Below, one piece after another: positions 20,543 to 33,400 of a DNA stretch of 64,000 nucleotides. Location: positions 22,164,776 to 22,228,775 of the forward strand of contig CAXIPT010000001.1 in NCBI GenBank assembly GCA_964030475.1, written 5' to 3'. Position 1 is the stretch's first letter, and each line of letters starts with the position of its first letter. The position numbers were made by a program, and so were the translations under genes. Source of the DNA: Tethya wilhelma. Its lineage: Eukaryota > Porifera > Demospongiae > Tethyida > Tethyidae. Below the pieces are notes generated by a model, which was not told the origin of the DNA, searched no databases, and was given only the letters and a program-made list of their open reading frames with translations.

Positions 20543-23500
20543 GCAGGGAACTGCTTGAATTTTCTAGCCTGTGAAACGCTTGCTCAGCAGTTTCACCAGG
20601 GAGAAGCAAAGTGTTTTCATCTCTGAAAGGGACAAAGAGAAGAATGAGGGAATAGAAGTAGTCTTCTCTCTGGTCTTCCCTTTCAGGATCAAACAGTTTG
20701 TGATTGGGCAAGCGAGGTTTGGTCAATCTCCTGTAATTTCGTTGACCACTTTTGTCCCGGCTTGTCCAATCAATAGACTTCACAAAGTCATACAAACACA
20801 TATCGTCAAGTTCCTGAGGTCTCTCAGGGTAATAATTCTCAACCAGACAAAGCTCAAATATGTTGTCTGAGTCGGGGTCACTACTAGCTAGTCTCTCAAG
20901 CTCTTTGTGGCTCTTAAGCCTGTGACTACGCTTGCTGGGTAGTGAAACATCAACGTATTTGACACTACAAGACTTTTCATTCAAGTGGTCCCCAAGGACG
21001 AGGTCAGCAGCCTCATAGAGACCACACTCACGGAACCTTAGGCTCCTCAAACCGAAGCTAAACAACTGGGAATAGATAGACTTTTGGCTTCCTATTTCAT
21101 TCCACACATCCTGCAAATTGCTACGTTCAGCTTTTGTCACATAGCCACTAACATAGTGGGCTAGTGCTAGTGAATCTTCAGCAACAAACTGAATATCCAC
21201 ATTAGCCTTCCAGAGGTACAGCAAGAGGGGATTATAGTCATTGACACGTACCTCAGTTTCAGATCTGACTAGCTCATAGATCTTGCTACGAGACTTGAGG
21301 CTCTGTTCTACTGGATTGATACGTGCACACTCAGTGGCTGGCCTAGGAAAGCCAAATTTACACACAGTCATAAAGGTGTTGCCAGCAAGCTTTCGCCTTC
21401 TACGACAATAATTGCTACACTTGTGCATTTGGTATCGTGTAACAAGTCGGTGCAGTTCAGGATTGGATTTCTCGTCAGGAATGTAACAAGTGATTCTATC
21501 CTGGATAAAGGCAAGTACATCATCGGGATCATCCTCCCCAATCACTGGAGCACCTTCTATCCACAACAACACATGATAGTGAGGTGCTCCCCTGGCTTGG
21601 TACTCCTTCTTCCAGTAGTACTGAGCTACTTGGCCCAATACTTGTCCTTTCACAAGGACTGTCTGGAAGAAAGCATGGAATTTGTTGCTAAACTGACGAG
21701 AAACAGACACTGGATCTTCAGTACAGAGTTTCCCAATGTTACAATTGGAGCTAGATGGAATGCCATTTACTCTTTTGAGGTAATCACTGATATCTGAAGA
21801 TTCATACTCTGCACAACTAAATGTGAGAAACAGAGTGGGGGGGCCAACCTCCCGGATAATGCACTTTAGTTCACTCTGGCGAAGGAACCAGTAGTGCTTT
21901 GTACCACGCACACTTTGAAGCATGGTGGACAAATTTGTTTCAAGCTGTTCGTCACTTGAGTTTACTTGTGACAGCAGCTGTGATACGGTCACTGCCTGTC
22001 GCCTGGTACTTTTTAACATATTGTAAATACCAGCCGAGAGCTCTCTAAGCTCTTTTTGCCACAGCAGGTAAAACACATACTGGGCATTTTTTCGAAATCG
22101 AGAATCTTTGTTCAAAAGCCTACTTTTGGCATACTCAGCATGAGAAATCTTTTTCTCACGCTGATGATTCTGGCCAAAAGCACCATTGGGAAACAGAGTG
22201 GGAAAACAAAGCAAGTCAAGGTGGCTCTGTCTGTTATCAATGGGATACTCTTTCACACTCAGCATCTTGTACTGATCAATGTCTGAGTGTGGAGGTAGCC
22301 TATTGTCAAGGTTACGCACTGTGTATGCTTGAAGGCCAGCAATATCATCTTCATTAGCTCTTTCAAGCATGGTGCTAGTAGCACTGTTTGCAACTTCAAC
22401 TACCTGCCGACTAGTTTCATCAACAGCATTGTCTTGCACATCCTGGTAAAGCCAATTGATGTGCTTGAGCTTGTCTACTGCTGACCTAAGTTTGTCAACA
22501 TCAACTAGACTACGCCACACAACCTTGTTTTTAGTTGGCCTGCCATTTACAAGTATGTAGAGCTCAGGATCAGCCAATCGTTTTGATAACTTGGCCCGGT
22601 CAAGTGTTTCAATTGTTTTTTTCAGAGGCAGTGGAAGGAAGAACATTGTTCCTTTGCATGCTTTCAAAGAGTTGTACGTTGGCACTTTTTTTGTGTAAGT
22701 ACCAAGACGTACAACAGTTTGATAACACTTGGCAAGCTGAATCAGCTGTGTACTCAAAGGATCTAGCTGCTGCAATTCTGGTGGGAGAGGGGCTGTCTCT
22801 AAACTATTCAAAACACAGCGATTGGGCAACACATTCTTTTGTATGTTGGGCTTGCAATAAGTGCACAGGTAATGTTGCTCATTTAGAGCATTTGGATTCC
22901 TGTCAACAACAAAATCCTTCAACCTATGCCACACATCACTAGACAACTTGTCATCAGACAGACTGACTTTACGAACATTCTTCCTCTGACATAAGCGCTC
23001 ACAGCTCATGCAGGGGATATCGGCATAGTCTTCCCGTTCCTTCTCAAACTTTGCTACCACAGCAGCATGTTCAAGGAGGAGTGGGGTCTCAATATCAGTC
23101 TGTCTGAACTTTGGGGCAGTCTCTGACACACCCTGGATGTAACCATCATCAGTTTCATCATCTTTTGAGGTGAGAAGCTTGTGGAGGCTAATACTGTGGG
23201 TAAGCTCAACAAGTTTGCTTACATCAGCATTGCGCAATGCCATGTCTAGCTCTTTAATTAGCAAATGGCTTCTGATTGCACCATAAACCTCTTTCAACAT
23301 TTGATGCAGGAGGGGATAATGCACAGAACCACTTCTCAGAATACGGAGTTTACTGGTACACTCACTCTCATCATCATGGCATACTAATGGATGACCAAGC
23401 TTTGGAGTGGTAATAGGGACACCTGCATCCTGTTTAAACCCAGTGGTATTATGCCCATGGTAATAGGGGCACTCACTGTCAAGCTCATCAAGCTGGTGCC

Positions 23501-24752
23501 TAACCTCATTAATGGGGTTAGTAAAGATATCTCTGAGTGACACAATGCTCTTGAGCTCATCGTCACTCAGAGGTTTGCACTCTTGTGTGCATTTCCAGTG
23601 TGCACAAGGTGAATTGGGATTGGGATTGGGTTTCTTTTTCTCTAGAGGACACAAAGCCTTTTCTGCTACAATGCACACACCATTTCTAGTGATTGGAATG
23701 CATTTTCTCTTTACAGGTTTTTGATAGGCTGCATCATAGTAATACGGTTCTGTAGAACTATGATGCACTCCCTCACCCAGGTCTTTCCTATCATTGAATG
23801 TATTGGCTGCAATGCGCCTACAAGCACCCAGTAAACTACTAGCTTGAGTACGGCGAGTCTGAAATGCCTTTGCTAGTAATTTAGAGGCTGCGATCTTACA
23901 AACAGTTTTAGCTAACAATTTAGGGGACAGTTTCTGAGGCAATGAATGCTGCACTTCACAAAGGGAGTTGGTAAGCTCAGCACTATGTGACAGCAGATTG
24001 AACTGAAGGTTTTTCAGAATTGCTTCTCTGCTCACACCACGTAGTTCATAAAGAGCATATCTATTTCTGCGTTGAGCACAGATAATATGCTGCTTTCTTT
24101 GATAGTACATGTGCATTCGGACCTTTGCCATGGGCCTAGCACTAGCATACCACTTTCTCTGTTTAATCCTGGAGGCCATTCGGCATGCTTGTTTGTTTCG
24201 CTCATACATATTTTTCATTCTTATGCTAGCTGCCAATCTGGTTGCAGGCTTGTTTCTCTCATACATTTTTTTCTTTCTTATGCTAGCTGCCTGTCTGCAT
24301 GCTGGCTTGTTTCTCTTGTACATATTTTTCATTCTAATGCTAGCTGCCTGTCTGCATGCCGGCTTGTTTCTCTCATACATATTTTTCATTCTAATGCTAG
24401 CTGCCTGTCTACAATATTGCCTGTTCTGATTGTACAGGTTTTTCATTTTAAGTTTAGAGGTCTCTCTACAAGCATCTTTGTTTGCCTCATAAAACTTTTG
24501 AGATTTTATTCTGGAAGACTGGCGATTTTGTAGTAAATCTTTGAAATAGTTTTTGTGTGATGAGCATTGTGAAGCATATTTAATTTTTTCTGGCTTTTCA
24601 TGTTTTGCTGTCTCATAGTTTTCAATGCTTCGAGCCTTTTCTTTTTCAATATTGTCACAATAGTACTCCCTTTGTGCAGTCAAAGCCTTTTCTTTGTTAG
24701 CCAGATAGTACTGTTTTCGCTTGTATCGTTGTTGATACTTTTTTGAAGGCAT
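20543..24752 (-). mobile_element. Helitron Rep (HUH) protein, 3' part lost at a gap
   Basis: Continuous frame of about 1,403 codons from MPSKKYQQRYKRKQYYLANK. The start is set at 24752 because a second copy at 39264 begins with the same MPSKK. Residues 1-230 are very basic and contain five near-identical 21-residue repeats (ACRQAASIRMKNMYERNK-type). The middle has a Cys-rich segment (CMSCERLCQRK…CTYCKP) and the LDPLSTQLIQLAKCYQ region common before Helitron cores. Then comes the Helitron-like N domain (LDLLCFPTLFPNGAFG; GPPTLFLTFSCAEYE). The HUH site APHYHVLLW is at about residue 1058, and the paired tyrosines YVSGYVTK at about 1195. In Helitrons this Rep nicks and joins single strands for rolling-circle transposition. 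The expected PIF1-like helicase would follow but is missing past N20542. No stop or frameshift is visible, so this copy may be young. Confidence 0.92.
24180..24480 (-). repeat. 63-bp coding tandem repeat in the Helitron N-terminus
   Basis: Five units, each encoding about 21 residues of the form ACRQAASIRMKNMYERNK, within the Rep frame. They are rich in Arg/Lys and alternate with aromatic residues, so a nucleic-acid-binding role is plausible (inference). Confidence 0.85.
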
Positions 24753-25460
24753 GGCTACGTGATTATGGTATATACAGTGAAATGTGTACACAAACTATAT
24801 ATGCTATACAGTTACACAAATACTACTACGAATACACTAAGACACAGCAAAGTTAAACAAACACTGCTAAGAATACACTGAGGTTAAGACACAGCAAAGG
24901 TACAGTTACACAAACACTACTAAGAATACACGCAAAGGTACAGTTCAGTACACAAACACTACTTGGAATACACTAAGACACAGCAAACAGAGGTACAAAC
25001 ACTACGAGACACAGCAAACTGAGGTACAAACACTACGAGAAATACACTAAGACACAGCAAACTTGAAAGGTACAGTTACACAATCACTACAAGAAATACA
25101 CAGCAAAGTTACAGTTACACACTGAAAAGTAAAACAACAAAGTTTAATAGCTATACTTGAACTTATCTCGCGTGCCAGTAGATTAGTGCTGGAACTTGAG
25201 ACAAGGACTCGCAGGGAAATCTGGACCGCCTTAGGAACAACTCAAAGACACTTTTGGAACAACAAGAAAGTCACCCAACTGCTTGCAAACTGGTCACGGA
25301 ACTAGTTATATCTGGCCCAAACCGGTTGCTGGAAGTCTTACTCAACACTATACTTTATGCGCATGTGCGCCACGCGTCCACGTGGTCGACGTCGGCAAAG
25401 ACTTAACGATTTATAGCTTTGTCTTTGACGATCTTTACCAGATTCCACGTGGATCGTAGC
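24753..25460 (-). repeat. Helitron 5' leader with minisatellite
   Basis: 24790-25125 is a degenerate tandem array of a unit containing GAATACACTAAGACACAGC and GTACAGTTACACAAACACT. Further out, the minus strand reads CACGTGGAATCTGGTAAAG (near 25450), which recurs before the second Helitron copy at 38675. The leader therefore belongs to the transposon. Confidence 0.65.
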
Positions 25461-25620
25461 AGTGTAGAAATTTATATTGTATTCTTCTTCATAGCCTTCC
25501 AGTTCTTTGCTCTCTCGAGTTATGTAGCAAGCAAGTGTCAAGGAATATACTACCTACAATAAAGAATACTATCCTGTGTTCAAAACGGTGAAAAGTTATT
25601 TCGTTTTTCTTGAAATCGTT

Positions 25621-26131
25621 TTCAAGTAAGTCAGTTAGGAAGTAAGTAAGTACGTAAGTTAGATGAACAAAATCGCACCCGTATGGCTTCTAACCAAGCG
25701 ACTTCTAGAAGTGCCCTGGAGACTGTTTCTGACTTGTACTATTGTATACAGTTTGAAATCTACCTGAAAGAGTCTCAAAAGAAGGTTTGAAGGTTTAAAT
25801 TTTTTTTATTGGAAATTTATAAGTATAAATATTTTGTATTGTGCATATGGGACATCCGGCCCATTCCTACTATACGTACTACCGTACGTATGATGAACAA
25901 AAATGGCACTATGGTGGCTTCCCACTAGCTCTCTCTACGAGTGCTGAGGAAAGTTTCTGTGAGTTTTAGACCGTGCATGCAATTGGTAATCTGTCATTGA
26001 GAGCCTCTGAGCAAGTTTGATGACTTAATTTTGTTTTGCTAGATTTTTATGATCATAAACATTTTGTATTGTGTCTATGGGACATTCGGCCCATTCCTAC
26101 TATACGTACTACCGTACGTATGATATGTGAA
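25621..26131 (-). repeat. Two tandem partial copies of the main dispersed repeat
   Basis: 25621-25894 and 25895-26131 both run from the GGCTTCCCACTAG-type block to CCCATTCCTACTATACG and TACTACCGTACGTATGAT. They stand head to head with the full copy at 26275, 150 bp away, making a large inverted repeat. Confidence 0.8.
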
Positions 26132-26274
26132 GACTATAATTCTTTTGACTACAAAACTAGAATTTAAGCTAGCTCATAAACTACTACCCATTAATTCTAA
26201 TCTCCCAGTCAGCATAATCAAGATGATAATTATTATTATGATAATTGTTGTATACCATAACTATACATGAATAT

Positions 26275-27018
26275 ATCATACGTACGGTAGTACGTATAGT
26301 AGGAATGGGCCAACTGTCCCATAGACACAATACAAAATGTTGGTCACTATAAAAATCTATTCAAACAAAATTAAACCTTCAAAGTTGCTCAGAGGCTCTC
26401 AATGAGAGATTACCAGCTGCATGCAAGGCCTAAAACTCACAAAAACTTTCCTAAGCACTCGTAGAGAGCGCTAGTGAGAAGCCACCATAGTGCCATTTTT
26501 GTTCTACTTACGTACTTACTTACGTACTTTCTAACTGACTTACTTGAAAAGGATTTTCAGAGAACCAGAATGTGTTGAGCCAACTTTGACAGCACAAAAT
26601 AAGTTCTTTTCATGGGTACTATATTCCTTGATACTCGTTTCTATCATAAATAGGCCTAAACAAAAACTATAAAGCTTTGAAACTTAGTATATAAATTCCT
26701 GTACTACAATGCAGCCATCTTGTAGGTAGAGTTCAAAGGTCATCTATCCACGTGGCATTATTATGCGCATGCGCATGCGCATGCGCATTAGTCTTTTCCA
26801 GCATAATAAAGTGTATGATTGTTGTAGCTATAGTCAAGCTTTTTGTAAGGACTAACCAGTCTCTGATAGTCTCCATGCACACTGTAGTGTTAAAAAAAGT
26901 GAATGAACAAGTAGTAAAAATTTCAAAAAAAATGAGTGGTCACTAGGAATGGGCAGTGCGGTAAAAAGTATTGGAACAAGGCATGTCTCAATTTCGACAC
27001 ATGACTACTTCATTTTTA
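26275..27018 (+). repeat. Main dispersed repeat, near-full copy
   Basis: Starts ATCATACGTACGGTAGTACG, then TAGTAGGAATGGGCC; ends with the arm TAGGAATGGGCAGTGCGG to GACTACTTCATTTTT. The interior includes GCGCATGCGCATGCGCATGC at 26764. Short direct repeats of TAGGAATGGGC lie near both ends. Confidence 0.8.
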
Positions 27019-27148
27019 ACTCAACTCTTGCCTGGCAGTCCAGTTATTCCACTGCTCAGCAAACTGATTAGTAAGAATTTGCAATAATAAACTATGTATA
27101 CTATTGTACAGGTCATTGCATTTATGACACTGAGGATTCATATGAGAA

Positions 27149-27252
27149 TAAAAATGAAGTAGTCATGTGCCGAAATTGAGACATGCCTTGTTCCAATACT
27201 TTTTACCGCACTGCCCATTCCTACACCACTCATTTTTTTGAAATTTTTACTA
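27149..27252 (-). repeat. Inverted arm facing 26908-27018
   Basis: Near-perfect reverse complement of the terminal arm of the preceding copy, 130 bp away. It forms the second of three long foldbacks. Confidence 0.85.
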
Positions 27253-27416
27253 TAACTACATAAATCCATTGGACGATTGTAACACAGTGAGTGCAACAAA
27301 TTTGACTATAGCTATAGATTTATAATAATAATTATTGTTAATAATAGTTCCGGAGTAACTAATTTATAAGTCATATCTTTGAATGCCAGCTAGGTTTGCA
27401 TTAATCACAGTGCATT

Positions 27417-30400
27417 TTATTTTAAAAACTCTGTGTAAACACTATTGACAAACATATTATCGGGATCAATCTTCATGGCATCACGAACATTCTTGAACTT
27501 GGTAAGATTGTCACCATACTTTCCCTTCAAGTACTCCACCATTGACCCATTGTGATCCAAGAAGGTCCATTGCTTTTGCCAGTGAGTAACTCCGCCCAGG
27601 CTTTCCCAGCCCTTGGCTATATCTTTGAAATAGCGACTAACACCAGGAGTATTGATAACACTGAGAACCTCAATACTTAGAACATGTTCTTGATCACCAA
27701 GGGAAGCTGGACAGAGGAAAGGTTTGCTCTTCTTCATTATTCGAAGCTTCATGGAAAGACTTAGTGGGAAGGCATTGACACCTTTCTTCTCAGATTCAAG
27801 AAAAAATAAGCCTGCAAGCATATAATTTTTAACCGGCTATATATATCTATAAATTATAATAGCATATGTTATTATAGTCTAATATAACTATATAGGCACA
27901 ATAAAAAGCAGGGTTACGTATACAAGCAGTCTGGGAACTACCATTTATATACTGCAAAGATTGAGATAATAAATTATTGTAATAACAGTTTATTAATAAG
28001 TTATAATCTTTGCAGCATGTATACTTAGTAATGTTATTCAAGTGAAGATGAATGTTGTTGACAATGTGTATAAAATTAATCATTACCTTCAGATGAAAAT
28101 TTTTCAGTAGTGTCCACAACAACCTTCACAGCTTCAGTTAGTACCACTGGGTTATTGATGTCAATAGGAAAGGCAAATTCCATGTCATAGGCATGGGTGA
28201 GATCAATGGCATCACGATAGTGGATTGCCCAAGGGACCTTCACCACCTCCTTTGTCTGGAGTGTTCCATACTGGAACTTGAGCATTTTAAAAGCCAAAAC
28301 CAAAGATAGAGGAGTGATTTGGCTAAACATGGAACCAAGTATTGCTTTTCCTATGGACATAGCCCCTCCAGTAATCACATCCATGATCATGCTGTAGAGT
28401 GGCACTCCAGGGCTGTAAAACAAACATATGCATGCAGGTGGATATTATGGCAATGTCTGAATTTCATTGACTATATACTTCATTTTAAAATGCATCTTAG
28501 GTCTTGCAGATCAGTACAGAATTAGATGATTGTATAATTATTAGTAATAGTGATGTTTAATGATTTGCCGCACTTGGGAAAAGTAATTAACAAACAGTAT
28601 AAAAAATAATTGTATATGAATCAAACGGTATTATTAATTTTTATTGAGACCAAGTCATACACATTCTTATAGTTAACAAAGCATGTAGAGCTTGTTAAAT
28701 TTCAGTGTGAAAAAGTGAAGTATATAGTCATGTGCCTAAATTGTTCAGACATTGCCATACCTTACATTTATACAGATGGAAACTAGCTGGTTATAGTCCC
28801 TAGAAAAGTTGCATGGAGCAACTGTATACCATTATATATAGCTTATAGGATGAGCACTGAAGTGAATGCATAAACAAACACAAACTATTATAATTTATGC
28901 TAATATGCTCCACGTGCATGACCGGCGATTTTTGCATTAAACACTAGCAGTTAAACCCATTGTAAGTTGTTTTCGTTTTCTGGCAATCACAATGAAAATT
29001 GGTTATAGGAGTACATTTATTAAGAACACGAGGAGAAAATTGCACTATTGTGGCTTGCCAGTTGAAAACAGCTAAGAGAGTCTAAATTTGAAAGCTTATT
29101 AATTTTGTCTTTTATAAATGTTAACATTCTTTATTGCACATGTATGCATATGGCACATTTGGCCCATTCTTACTATAACAAGTAGTAAAAATTTCAAAAA
29201 ATAAGCAGTGTAGGAATGGGCAGTGCGGTAAAAAGTATTGGAACAAGCTAAGGCATGTCTCAATTTCGGCACATGACTACTTCATTTTCATTCTTGTCAG
29301 TTGATCCCTCCTAAGGATCCTGCTAAGTGTCGTAAATGCAACGATCTATACAGTATATAATACTTACAATAGTGCGGTATAGCTTATTATTGTATTGGTT
29401 CAAATTCCTACTAATCAGTAGGCTAAGCAGTGGAGCAAACTATAACAGACAAGTAACTTAAACTGGACTGTTAGCCAAGAGTTGGGTATAAAAAATGAAG
29501 TAGTCATGTGCCAAAATTGAGACATGCCTTGTTTCAATACTTTTTACCGCACTGCCCATTCCTACACTGCTTATTTTTTTTGAAATTTTTACTACTTGTT
29601 CATTCACTTTTTTCAACACTACAGTGAAGAGACTATCATGCAGAGACTGGTTAGTCCCCATAAAAAGCTCGAGTTATCTGAGAAAACAGCTACATTGGCT
29701 GCTAGAGCAGCTTATGCGCATGCGCATTTAATGCCACATGGATGACCTTTGAACTCTACCTACAAGAAGATGGCTACATTGAAGTAAATGAATTTATACT
29801 CTAAGTTTCAAAGCTTTCTAGTTTTTGTTTAGGCTTATTTGTGATGAAAATGAGTATCAAGGAATGTAGTACCTATGAAAACGAGTTACTTTGTGCTGTC
29901 AAAGTTGGCTCAACACTTTCTGGTTCTCTGGAAATGCTTTTCAAGTAAGTCAGTTAGGAAGTACGTAAGTACGTATGTAAATTAGATGAACAAAAATGGC
30001 ACTATTGTGGCTTCCCACTAGCTCTCTCTATGAGTGCTGAAGAAAGGTTCTGTGAGTTTTAGGCCTTGCATACAATTGGTAATCTGTCAGTGAGAGACTG
30101 TGAGCAAGTTTGAAGACTCAATTTTGTTTTGTTAGATTTTTATGATCATAAATATTTTGTATTGTGCCTATGGGACATTCGGCCCATTCCTACTATATGT
30201 ACTACCGTACGTATGATACATAATTTTACTACTGTTAAGTACATATAAATACACAATCATGTGGCATGGTTCGACAGAACATGAACAAACAAATACAGAC
30301 TAAGTGTCGGCAATTTATTGTCATATATATACGTCCAGTATTTGAGCAAATAAATTATAGCTATATTGCTAGATCTAAGATTTGCTCATTCTAGCGGTTA

Positions 30401-33400
30401 AACTATTTGAACAGGATTCTGATAAGATCTGGCAAATTTTTTTCCAGATTCTGAATTTTCGAACACTTTTCAAAAGCTTGGATCTAAGCCTCTCTGATTA
30501 GGCATAATCACTTGAGCTTAGCTTAGACCTAATCATGAGGCTTATTGGCCTAAGCTTAGACCTAATCATGAGGCTTAGGCCTAAGCTTAACCATGAAGCT
30601 TACTAGGTCTAACCTTAGACCTAACCATGAAGCTTAGGCCTAAGCTTAGACCTAACCATGAAGCTTAGGCTTAAGCTTAGACCTAACCATGAAGCTTAGG
30701 TCTAAGCTTAGACCTATATCATCAAAGCTTATAGGCCTAAGCTTAGGCCTAGGTCTAAGCTAAGACCTGCTTAGGCCTAATCAAGTGGCTTAGATCTAAG
30801 CTTTTAAAACTCATCGAAATTTCAGAATCCGGAAAAAAATTTTCCAGTCTGGATCCTAGCTGTACATGTTTTTTGTGTTAATTAATCGGGAAATTGCCAA
30901 ATTCAGTGTACCCTCAACAATTATTATTTCTTAGACTACTTAGGCTACCAAATAATTATAGCATATGCATGCAATTGGTGTCACTCACTCTCTTGTTACT
31001 GCATTGGTGGTAAAGTCAATTTCTCTGGACCACAGATCATCATTCCATGGGTTCCACCACCAAGAACTGTCATGAGTGTTAGTCAACCTTATAACCTTTC
31101 CAGTCAATATCTCCATATCATGCAGTACTCTGTCCAGTACCACTTCTTTATCCTTCACAGAAATGAATTTGTCAAATATACTGTTGAAAGGAAACCAGAA
31201 GATCTCCAGAGAATCTCTCTCTCTAATGAGGTCCGTCAGCTCACTCAGATGGTCTTGTCTTAAAAGCTGACAGTGTGCATGCATATGTTTACTGGTATAT
31301 ATGTGCATTCACAAGCATATTATATTTTCAGGCATATACATGTATGTAAACTATAGTTTTGCATCAGGTGCAGGGATAACTATATAGGCCATGCATGATT
31401 ACATTTATATTATTGTATCACCCTTATTAGTCTACTAGGTTATAAATATTATAATTATAAGCTTTAGACACTCAAAAAATTCACACAAATTGCATGGGCA
31501 CCCTCCAATTAACTTTAGACATTCGTGCAAGCTTTTAAAAATCGGTCAAGTCGTATATACCAAGAACAATATTTTATATAGCTGGAATATACTATGATGC
31601 TCAAACTAAAAATTAAAACTATACTTGGCATAATATATATATATATGCCTTCAGAAGATTAGCAGTTTCAAAATAATAATTATTCAGATTGACTTTAATT
31701 AAGCACTTCAATTGGTCTTTATAGCTAACTAAGAGATCTATACAAATTCCTATTTTCCGAGTGTAAAGATAAATGACATGCCTGTTTGCTTGTTAGATAC
31801 CTCTACTACAGATTATACAATCACCTATCAATCTGTATGTCAAGTGTCTAAATCAACGTACAGAGAGTTTGTGGGAGAAGACATTCTGCACGGAAGCATT
31901 CTTCATGGGGGACACTTCAACAGTCACATCAACAATGACTCCAAACAGCCCAAGGCTTACACTGGCTGCCTTAAGAATGTCTTCAGTACTGACACCTGCT
32001 TGGCTGTAATCATCTGGAATGACTTTGATATCTCCATTTCCATCAAATCAGACATGCTTGGCTGTGTTTTTCCAACTCCCTATGCAAGCACATGCATGCA
32101 TTCTGATGTAATTTGATAAAAGTGTTCTGTTTATAAAATTAAAATATCTCCATGCAAGATTATAGAATCGTGCATGTCAAAATTTTATAAATCTTGGTAT
32201 AATTATTATAAAGTCTTACACAATGTCATGTAAGTTGTCATCTTTCAGACGTATACATTAGATTTATATGATAGTCAAGAAACTTTGCATGTATATAGCT
32301 GCTCAGTTTAGAACACCTTTGTTGGAATTTTCTCAAGTTGTGAATTAGCAAACATGTAATTTTGGTCCAACAAAAACATGATGCTACTTTGACAATTAAG
32401 TTAATTTGTGCATTCGAGTATCGATATGAAAACTTTCATCAAAAAAAATATGCATGGTATTGCTAAATTTTGACATGTTCTAAGTTCAGAATCAGAACCT
32501 AGGCTATTTCAGAACGTGTTTACAGTGTATGCATAATAATGATGGTTATAAGATCTTTGCTTGATCGAGTCTATCAAAACTAATTAGGCTCAAATGCATG
32601 ATTACGGGCATAAATATATGAAGGGTTTAATTGTGGGCTAGCTTGATCTAAGTCAATCTTATATACTTACATGACAGCCACCTGAAAAGATACCTCCATA
32701 AGTCACTGAAGGCAGCATAACATCTGCTGTAAAGCAGACATTGTTGTCCAAGAAAAATTGCATGAGTTGACCTGTGGTTACCCCAGGAGCAATAGTAACT
32801 TGAGTGCCTGTAAAGTGTGTTGTTGTACGCCAATAGTAATTTGAGTGACTATATAGCTGTATAGTGTGTTGTTGTATGCAGATTCCCCATCGTTACAAGG
32901 GCCCACAAATAATTGCTCAGACAGCATGCCAAGTTCAAAGTTTGCGCATGCAATCAATTAAGAATCAGTGAATCATGTGACCTATGTTGGCCTCAATTTT
33001 TGCTTGCCTATACAAGACAGCCTCATGGTAGTACTAAGTTTTAGATCTAACTTATCCAACTTCAGAGCGAAGATAAAATTTATATTGCGAAAATAACCGT
33101 ATAGTGGGAAAGTTTCGTTGGTGCAAAATTAATTTCGTATATAAATCGTTCAAAATGCGGCAGAATTTTTTTTTATATTTTAAAATTTCACAATAATATT
33201 ATGCAGCATGCACTCGTATATTGCACATAATGTGGAAGTTTTTTTTTTTTTTGCAGTTTTAATTTTCGTATATTCGAACGACATACGACTCTGAAAAATA
33301 CAAAAATTTCTACCATACAAAAATTTCCCATTATACAGTATTGGATCTGTAGACAGCCAACGGTAAACAACCAGAGGCACCATATGGAGGGTGTCCGCTC

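Noticed and set aside
24072..24533. Plus-strand frame with repeated LVSLIHIFHS text
   Set aside because: Antisense shadow of the 63-bp repeats in the Helitron N-terminus.
30485..30805. CRISPR-like array (about 32-bp units)
   Set aside because: Units are contiguous and degenerate without spacers, inside a eukaryotic intron; it is a minisatellite.
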